A stretch of 64,000 nt of DNA. It comes from Pleurostoma richardsiae. Lineage: Eukaryota > Ascomycota > Sordariomycetes > Calosphaeriales > Pleurostomataceae. This document shows, one piece after another, positions 57,273-64,000 of this stretch (within the stretch, counting starts at the first letter, position 1; each line of letters begins with the position of its first letter). Location: positions 1,116,001 to 1,180,000 of the forward strand of contig JANBVO010000002.1 of the NCBI GenBank assembly GCA_030052745.1, given 5' to 3'. Position numbers and translations under genes: made by a program. A model generated the notes under the pieces. It ran no database searches. It was not told the origin of the DNA and saw only the letters and a list, made by a program, of their open reading frames with translations.

Positions 57273-58016
57273 CTACCCTTCCACAGCCTTAATACCCTCC
57301 GAGTCGCCCTTCAGCGTAGCCTCGTTGAACTCAGCGTCGTCTCTCGGCAGCTCTAGGTGCACCGTCCATATCGGCGCTACAGCCACCTCCACCTTCTCGG
57401 CCGTCTCGAAGGCCAGCAGGTGTCCGCCACGCGCGCGATCCTCCGAGATGAAGTGCAGGTGGTCGCCAGCGACACTCACGCCCTGCATGTAGGGCGGCGA
57501 CCGGAAGCCTATGATGGTCCCGGTCATCGCCTCGGTGAAGGTATGCGACACCTGGTGCTTCCCAACGTCGGCGAGGCCCTCGTGCGGCTCCCGCTGGCCG
57601 CCGACGGTTCGCACCGTGACGGACTTGAAGACGCCCTCGACGCGGATGGCGAGGTAGTGGTTGCGCGCGCCGGGCAGCAGGTGCGACAGCAGCTCGAACA
57701 GGGCTTCTTTTCCGGGGACCTTCGCCTTCCCAGGCAGATCGGCCTTGGTGATGACCGTTGGCGAGAAACGCGTGATCATGGCAAAAGGCGAGATGGTTTC
57801 CGTTGACGCGGTGAAGCCGATATGAGTAATGGAGCCATCGGGGTTCATGCGGTAGGCCTTGCCGTCCAGGATGATGAGCTCTCCGACGAGGTTCCGGAAG
57901 GTGCCGAGACCGTGGTCTCCGTTGGCGAGGATGGTGGAGACAGGGAGGCCATGGGAGGCGACGCCGTCCATGAGGGCGGAGACGATGGAGAACTGGAAGA
58001 GCTCGTTGGTCGCCAT
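57273..58016 (-). CDS. alsD: Alpha-acetolactate decarboxylase
   Basis: Single exon, 247 residues, the usual size of bacterial AlsD/BudA. The enzyme decarboxylates (S)-2-acetolactate to (R)-acetoin. Family landmarks are LFQFSIVSALMDGVASHG at the N-terminus, DHGLGTFRNLVGELIILDGKAYRMN, TFTEAMTGTIIGFRSPPYMQGVSVAGDHLHFISEDRARGGHLLAFE near the end. The metal-binding histidines are expected at His186, His188 and His199, matching the His-X-His and +11 His spacing of the characterised Brevibacillus enzyme. No signal or transit peptide is seen, so the enzyme is probably cytosolic. It is divergent from acetolactate synthase, 430 bp apart, making an acetoin module. No intron occurs, unlike most metabolic genes in the window; this fits a bacterial origin. 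Confidence 0.92.
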   Translation of the reverse strand: MATNELFQFSIVSALMDGVASHGLPVSTILANGDHGLGTFRNLVGELIILDGKAYRMNPDGSITHIGFTASTETISPFAMITRFSPTVITKADLPGKAKVPGKEALFELLSHLLPGARNHYLAIRVEGVFKSVTVRTVGGQREPHEGLADVGKHQVSHTFTEAMTGTIIGFRSPPYMQGVSVAGDHLHFISEDRARGGHLLAFETAEKVEVAVAPIWTVHLELPRDDAEFNEATLKGDSEGIKAVEG

Positions 58017-58446
58017 TCTGGGATTTGCACACGGCGATGATCTACTCGGGCTGTGGTAAGTCAGAGGATGATCGAGGGATTGAGACAAGCGGCCGAAGTG
58101 AGGCTCCCGGAACAGGCCCGGAGCGCCGGCTTTTTACCTAAGAAATACGCTAGATTCGCCGCCGGATCCGTCATCCAGAGCCTCCGATCGCCGCCGTCAC
58201 GTCAGCTTCCAGGGGCTGACTAAGGCCACCAGTCTTGTACGGCGGTGCAAGGAATGCCCTGTGTTTGTCATGTCGAAGCTTCCCTTCAAGCAAGAAGGGA
58301 AATAGTGAGAGATTTTCACGATAAAGCCACACTCGACACCTTACCTTAGGCGTTGGACACGAGCCACGTTTTCAGCTGAGTGAGAAGAGAAGACACACAC
58401 CGACAGCACAAGAGATAAACTACCGGACCAGCCGGCCTCCTTCAGG
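58017..58446. promoter_or_regulatory. Shared promoter of the acetoin gene pair
   Basis: The 430 bp between the two divergent start codons must contain both promoters. A TACCTTAGG-like patch lies just upstream of the synthase leader, and the segment around 58380-58440 is a purine/pyrimidine mixed leader. I see no clear TATA for either side. Confidence 0.45.
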
Positions 58447-60135
58447 ATGGCCACCGAAACCGTTGAGGTCGTCATTGACTCGCTCTTAGCAGCCGGAGTC
58501 AAATACGTCTTCGGCGTGCCCGGTGCCAAGATCGACTCCGTCTTCAACGCCCTGGTCGACAAGCCCGAGATCAAGCTCGTCGTCTGCCGGCATGAGCAGA
58601 ACGCCGCCTTCATCGCGGCGGCAGTGGGCAAGCTGACCGGCCGCCCCGGCGTGTGCATCGCGACATCCGGCCCCGGCACCAGCAACCTCGTCACGGGCCT
58701 CGTCACCGCCAACGATGAGGGTTCGCCGATCGTCGCGCTCGTGGGCAGCGTCAAGAGGGCGCAGGCCGCGAGACGGACGCACCAGAGCCTGCGCGCCGCT
58801 GAGTTGCTGGCGCCAATCACGAAGAAGGTCGGCGCCGCCATCGTAGAGGACCAGGTCGCCGAGATCATGCTAGATGCGTTCCGCACCGCTGCTGCACACC
58901 CGCAGGGCGCCGCGGTTGTCAGCCTGCCCATCGACGTCATGACTCTCGGCGTGAAGTCGCCGATCCCGGCGTTCCCGGCCGCTGCGTTCGTGCCGCCCGA
59001 ATACGGGCCGTCGCCTCTCGAGGCGCTGGGTAAAGCGGTCGCCATGATCGAGGCCGCGAAATTTCCAGTCCTTTTCCTGGGCATGCGCGCGGCTGACCAG
59101 CCAGTCGTGGACGCCGTGCACAGGTTCCTGCGCAGGCACCCTATGCCAGTCGTTGAGACATTCCAGGCGGCGGGCAGCATCTCCAAGGAACTCGTCCACC
59201 TGTTCTTCGGCCGGATAGGCCTGTTCCGGAATCAGCCTGGCGACAGGCTGCTGACCAACGCAGACCTCGTCGTCACGATTGGTTACGACGAAGCAGAATA
59301 TGACGCTAACCTGTGGAATACGGGCAATCGCTTCGATATTCTGCACCTGGACTATACAGCTGCCGGCGTGGGGTACTTCTACTCACCGAAGCTGGAGCTC
59401 GTCGGCTCCCTGGCCGTCAACATCACCGCCCTGACGGACATGGTATCGACCGCCTCCCGCCCGCAGGATACGGACCTCGCCACTAGCCTGCGCAACGAGC
59501 TCTACTCATGGCAGTCGACCCCGGAGGCAGCTGCCAAGCCGGACGGCGGGCCCGTCCATCCGCTCCACTTCATCCACGCTCTGCAATCGAGAATCGACCC
59601 CTCCACGACTCTCGCCTGTGACGTCGGCAGTGTTTACATCTGGTTGTGTCGGTACTTCTACTCGTACAAACCCAAGACCTTCCTCGTCTCCAATGCACAG
59701 CAGACCCTGGGCGTGGCCCTGCCTTGGGCCATCGGCGCGTCGCTCTCGCAGGAGCCGCAACCCTGTGCGCGCAAGGTAGTCAGCATCAGCGGGGACGGCG
59801 GGTTTCTGTTTAGCGGGCAGGAACTGGCCACGGCTGTGCAGCAGGGCTGCGACATCACGCACTTCATCTGGAACGACGGCAAGTACAACATGGTCGAGTT
59901 CCAGGAGGTGCACAAGTACGGCCGCGCCGCAGGCGTGGACCTCGGCGGCGTGGACTTCGTCAAGTACGCAGAGGCTTTCGGGGCTAGGGGCTTGCGGGTC
60001 AGGAGCTCCGAGGAGCTGGAGCGCGTCATGACGGAGGCACTTGCGCATAAGGGGGTCTGCGTTGTCGACGTCGTGATTGACTATTCGCAGAACTCCGAGC
60101 TGATGACGCACGTTGTTGCTGACTCGGTCTCTTAG
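58447..60135 (+). CDS. alsS: Catabolic acetolactate synthase (AlsS/BudB type)
   Basis: Single exon, 562 residues. The thiamine-diphosphate enzyme joins two pyruvates to 2-acetolactate plus CO2. The activating glutamate is Glu50 in CRHEQNAAF. GPGTSNLVTGLVTANDEGSPIVALVG marks the Pyr domain. The ThDP motif is GDG at 449-451 with Asn476-Asp477 in IWNDGKYNMVEFQE. The segment after it (VHKYGRAAGVDLGGVDFVKYAEAFGARGLRV) follows the AlsS/BudB pattern, not the anabolic Ilv2/IlvB pattern, and there is no RQVQKW-like FAD loop. The protein begins directly with TETVEVVIDSLLAAGVKYVFG, without a mitochondrial targeting sequence, so it should be cytosolic. It pairs with the divergent decarboxylase for acetoin production. 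No intron; base composition resembles neighbours, suggesting an established gene. Confidence 0.95.
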   Translation: MATETVEVVIDSLLAAGVKYVFGVPGAKIDSVFNALVDKPEIKLVVCRHEQNAAFIAAAVGKLTGRPGVCIATSGPGTSNLVTGLVTANDEGSPIVALVGSVKRAQAARRTHQSLRAAELLAPITKKVGAAIVEDQVAEIMLDAFRTAAAHPQGAAVVSLPIDVMTLGVKSPIPAFPAAAFVPPEYGPSPLEALGKAVAMIEAAKFPVLFLGMRAADQPVVDAVHRFLRRHPMPVVETFQAAGSISKELVHLFFGRIGLFRNQPGDRLLTNADLVVTIGYDEAEYDANLWNTGNRFDILHLDYTAAGVGYFYSPKLELVGSLAVNITALTDMVSTASRPQDTDLATSLRNELYSWQSTPEAAAKPDGGPVHPLHFIHALQSRIDPSTTLACDVGSVYIWLCRYFYSYKPKTFLVSNAQQTLGVALPWAIGASLSQEPQPCARKVVSISGDGGFLFSGQELATAVQQGCDITHFIWNDGKYNMVEFQEVHKYGRAAGVDLGGVDFVKYAEAFGARGLRVRSSEELERVMTEALAHKGVCVVDVVIDYSQNSELMTHVVADSVS

Positions 60136-63100
60136 AAATGACAATTAATGGGAGAATGTCAACATGACTGTTCGAGCATTCACCTTCGATGAGCTGTGAC
60201 ATTCCACCATGCCGTGTTAACCCCAACAACTTCCCTGTCTGTGGACGTGCCACTCCTGCAAATCCCGTGAATGGGGCCGAATTATGAAGGTCTTTGCGAC
60301 GGTGAACGGAATGTTAAACTTGAGCATCTTCTCGAAAACTTTGATATCTAGCTGGACGCTTCGACAGAAACATCCAGCTGCCCGGAATACAGAGAACAAG
60401 ACTTCCACGGTACGTCCACAGTGGAGAAGGATTGTATCCTTTAGAGTGAATTGGGCAGGAAGGTAATTATCTTTTGTCCTACCTCCTCTAGGAATAGGAT
60501 AATCGTCTGTCTCGTCAGCGTTCATTAGAAGATATCCGTGTCCTACACCCAGCCCACTACCCCTTCTAAATTCTCATTACGCCTCTAGGACACGCGACGA
60601 CGGGCCTCCTCCCCTGGGACGGCTATCCCCACCGCCGTGGCCCAGATTTCGCCGGACCCGTCGGTGCTCCTTCCATGGGAGGATCCTACCGCGGCAAGAA
60701 CAGGGGGACAGAGACCAGAGCCGGGGCAGCAGCGGCAGCAGAACCGAGATCATCTTCGCCGCCGGGGCCGTAGCCTGCGCCGCAAGCAGGACAGACAAGA
60801 CGACGTCAGAGCCGGACTGCGCCGGCGCGCCTTCGTTGACGACGCCGAGCTCGACGTCCTGGCTCCTGGGAGCTGCCCGGCGCCCGCGCCACCTGAGGGC
60901 CGCGCAGGTCACCGTGCAGGCCGTGATGGCAAACCAGATGGTGGCCATCGGCGCGAGGGGATCCTTGCTGGGGCCGGCAAGGAGGAGGGTCGTGGTGACC
61001 GTGGTCACCGCGGGCGAGGGGGGAAGAGAGAACGGAGGCATACTTTCGGCTTTCTTATTCTTCTTCTTCTTCTTCCTCTTCTTCGTCGTCGTCGTTGTTG
61101 CTGCCACTGAGAGGTTAGGAGGGATAGTACACGACGGCTGGCTGCCAAAATCAGAACATCGTCAACTGGAAAGAGGGGGGGGGGACCATCTTTTATCTAT
61201 ATGAATCTGCTCTCTCCTTCTCCCTCTCCTTCTCCCCTCTGTGCACGAGGCCGCTCCTTCCGTATCCCTGGCCGTGTGGGACGCGGCAAGGTGACGATGC
61301 CTGGTTGTCAACGTCGTAAGTGGGAAGGCGCATCCGGTCGGTGGACTGCCTCCCAACACGGCTGCCAGAGACGACCAAGATGGAAAGGGCGACTGCGGCA
61401 TTGATGGAAGCCTAGGTGTTCTTGCCTACCTAGGTATTTAGGTATCTAAAGGTACGTAGACAGATGAGATCCCCGAGAGTCGCGAGGAAAGTGCCCTGAG
61501 ATAAGCGGTGGGGGTCTCGCTGGTTGCTTCCCTGTCGACTTCGACGCTGAAGTACCATCTTATCCGACTTCCGTACCTAGGTACTAGGTACTTCACCTAC
61601 CAGGAAAGGGTAGCAGAACAAGGGACGCTGCCACTCTCATATTCTGCCCCCAATTCCCTTCTCGTTTGCCTGGCAACCTCGGTCAGTTTCGAAGTCGTCC
61701 AAGCTTTGAATTCTTCCAAGCTCCCCGTCATCGACCTCCACCACCTCCATGAGCGTCCTATTGAACCTATTCCATCTTGTTCTATCCTTCCGTTCGCCCG
61801 CAGCTTCAACCCCTTGGTCTTGATCAAGCGTGGAACCGATGCGAGCGTCTTCAACACCTAACTCTTGATGCTTGATTTCTGTTGGAATGACATCCAATAA
61901 CAAGAAATCTCGCGTGTGTTCTAAGGTCAGCTTGTCATCTTGTCCTCAGCTAGGATCGATTCCAGCTGACAGTCCCATTGCAATAGGCACTAGGACAACG
62001 CTGAGGCGAGCTTACTTCGAAGGCTTCCCTGGATTGCCTGGACAAACCTAAGCAGCGGCTGACAAGCGTCAACTCCCTCAAGCCTCCCTTCCCTGTCACC
62101 AGCACAGTTCACGGCACCTTTCTACACACCTGGCACAGGAATCATGTCAAGCACGCATGCGCAGCCTTCGGCACGCAATAGTTGCTTAGGGTACTTCTGG
62201 TCTTTGTCAAGCCCAGCATGTGCTGAGGGAGGTGGACGTGGACCCAAGTAGGGCTCTCTATCTCTCTCGTTTATGTCAATCTAACTAACGAGCACGTCAG
62301 AAAGCGGTTGGTTTAAGTCTCTTTTTCAGGGCCTTGACCATAGTTATAGGCTAGGCGGCTCTCTTCTTCGGCGGGTTCAACAATGTCCTCAGTGGCCGGC
62401 CTCACAGTCAGCCTTCTTGATAGCGGAGGCTACGTCTTCCCTTTGGGTTGCCTGCCGGTGCTCAACATGGCGCTCCGGCGTTCAGTGGCTCTAAATGAGT
62501 CTCACGTATCACACCTCGTCCTCATCATTCAGGTCTCGAACGGTATTTTCGGTGTGTACCTTCCCCTGTTCTGTTGTGAGGTTAGTGAGGGCGTACACGT
62601 ACGGTTTTCTCCAAACTCTTTGCCTGCCAATTCCATCGTCCCTTTGGGATCTTCTTCTTCTCTCCGTTGGAGTCTCCTTGTTGTCGCCTCTATTGGCACC
62701 CTGGGAGTAGCCCAAGCCGTCAAAACGTCGTTGGGAGACAACACTGCACCTCGAGGGACTCGGTACGTGGACGCCACTGTTCGTGCGGTCGATAAGTTGT
62801 CATACTCACAATGGCTAGGAGGCTTGAGCAGCCACCGACATCTGGCTTCTTGACACTAGCAGCTCTCTATGGAACTCAAGTACAACTCACGTCCCCATTG
62901 CCAATATGGCAGGACGTGAAGTTGGTTAGACGCCCGTGTCACCCGGGCCAGGGAGAACCTTTGCCACGACCTTCTACAAACGACATCCCTCAGGTACAAG
63001 CGTGCGTCATGTGTGACCACGAAGGACACATTGCACCTACCGCTGCCAGTACCTCTCTACTCCACCAGCACAAATCGGCTGTGCAGTCTAGAATTACCAT

Positions 63101-64000
63101 GTACCATGGGCCCAGACATAACAGGTATCTCACCCGACATCGATTTCTCCCCAAACTTTCTCATAAACCGAGGACAACCTCCTGCCAACCAGTTCATCTT
63201 CGATCACCATGCTTTCTGGCTTTTCAGTATCTGCACACACACAGCCATAGCCATCGACGAAATCCATCAGCTTGCCTAGGGCATCCTCTCGATGAGTTCG
63301 GATTGTCACTCCAGCTGTGTCGTCCTGCCACCATCCCTTCGGGTTTCCAGGCCACCTCAAAGCCGTTTCATGTCATCAAAGTCCTATGCCATTATTCAAA
63401 ATTATCTTCTGTCCCATTTCTAACCCACTCGTTGGCCAACGGGTACGGCCAACCTAGTAAAAAGAATGAAATAGTTCAAAGAAACAATTATCGTCTACCG
63501 TACTCGAGGGATTACTTCGGATGGCCTCTACAATAAGACGTAATATGGTCATTTCACAATTCCTCAGAGATCTCTTGAGCTCGGATCGTGCTCTCACCAT
63601 CGAGGCTCACATCTTCTTGCAGGCACACGCGTTGCCCTTGGGATTCGACATCTAAGCATAGACACACTCCCACCGCTTTTTTGTACCACCGTTGCTACGT
63701 GAGTGTATGTAGGTGCTTGGAGACTGATGTGAACCTTGCCATGACCTCTATTTCCTAGCACCTACACCACCGCGGGCTCCCGACTAAAATAGGAACATGA
63801 ACCGTTCAAAATGTTAATACCACGCAGTTAGGGCAGCTGAGAAGAGCGCCCCGCATACCCGGTGATGGTTCAGTCGGCACGGCGGACAAGCATGTCTCCC
63901 GCTCGGAAGACGTCCGCCGAGTGACCAGAAAGGGAGAAATCAACCCACACAACTACAGGGCCTGCGTACCATCGAGAAATTCATGGTTTGCTGGCTGCGT
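60136..64000. other. Gene-poor end of the window
   Basis: About 3.9 kb without a supported gene. A (TTC)n/(GTC)n trinucleotide stretch lies at 61056-61100, a G10 run near 61175-61184 and TACCTAGG motif patches at 61410-61460 and 61570-61605. A 241-codon frame starting at ATG 62811 is the longest, but its translation has no recognisable domain. The region could be the long promoter of a gene beyond the window. Confidence 0.4.
61056..61100 (+). repeat. (TTC)n/(GTC)n trinucleotide microsatellite
   Basis: A run of TTC units interrupted by CTC and then GTC/GTT units covers about 45 bp. It lies in non-coding DNA; its minus-strand reading yields a poly-lysine/threonine peptide, which is probably not expressed. 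Confidence 0.75.

Noticed and set aside
57273-60135. Acetoin genes as bacterial contamination of the assembly
   Set aside because: They lie inside continuous fungal sequence with fungal genes on the upstream side, and their base composition resembles that of neighbouring genes.
60577-61041. 154-codon minus-strand frame with a hydrophobic patch
   Set aside because: It extends over a trinucleotide repeat, has Arg/Gly-rich ends, and an equally long plus-strand frame overlaps it. Support is too weak to call.
62811-63536. 241-codon plus-strand frame
   Set aside because: It begins at an ATG, but the translation is His/Pro/Ser-rich with no recognisable structure and no splice or leader features. 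Chance remains likely.
1-64000. rRNA, tRNA or CRISPR arrays
   Set aside because: I found no convincing tRNA B-box in context, no rRNA sequence and no regularly spaced direct repeats. CRISPR would not be expected in a fungus. A tRNA scan program would settle the tRNA question.

Overview
The window is from a filamentous ascomycete, most likely a Sordariomycete. Genes are split by short GT-AG introns (about 50-110 nt, with CTAAC/CTGAC branch sites). Diagnostic fungal families include Zn2Cys6 regulators, an alpha-pheromone receptor, plant-cell-wall glycosidases with a CBM1 domain, and fungal Tom6, PET117 and vma-10. Exon structures below were built by hand from splice sites, and reading frame was checked across every junction.

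Layout. 0-8 kb is housekeeping: the 3' part of a CTNNBL1-like spliceosome gene, V-ATPase subunit G, PET117 and the RNA polymerase II second subunit RPB2. 9-20 kb holds a secreted GH45 endoglucanase with CBM1, a small zinc-ribbon protein, a 31-residue membrane smORF, a long disordered protein, an indoleamine 2,3-dioxygenase and the ESCRT-I subunit VPS23. 20-21 kb holds a secreted DUF8021-type protein.

22-35 kb looks like a nitrogen-scavenging neighbourhood. A Zn2Cys6 regulator is divergent from an M1 aminopeptidase, and an NCS1 permease is divergent from a 15-exon hydantoinase/oxoprolinase-DUF917 fusion. Both divergent promoter regions carry clusters of HGATAR (AreA/NIT2-type) sites, very dense in the second.

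35-37 kb encodes the STE2-type pheromone receptor. 39-45 kb is a carbohydrate pair: a GH78 alpha-L-rhamnosidase divergent from an 11-exon sugar transporter, with four CreA-type SYGGRG sites between them. 45-49 kb holds Tom6, a conserved fungal protein of unknown function and a GH16 endo-beta-glucanase. A 5 kb stretch without a recognisable gene follows. 54-56 kb holds a seven-helix DUF7702-type membrane protein and a cysteine-rich small secreted protein.

57-60 kb holds the most unusual item: an intronless, divergent pair encoding alpha-acetolactate decarboxylase and a catabolic (AlsS-type) acetolactate synthase. Together they form a complete bacterial-style pyruvate-to-acetoin pathway inside a fungal chromosome. 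The last 3.9 kb shows no gene I can support.
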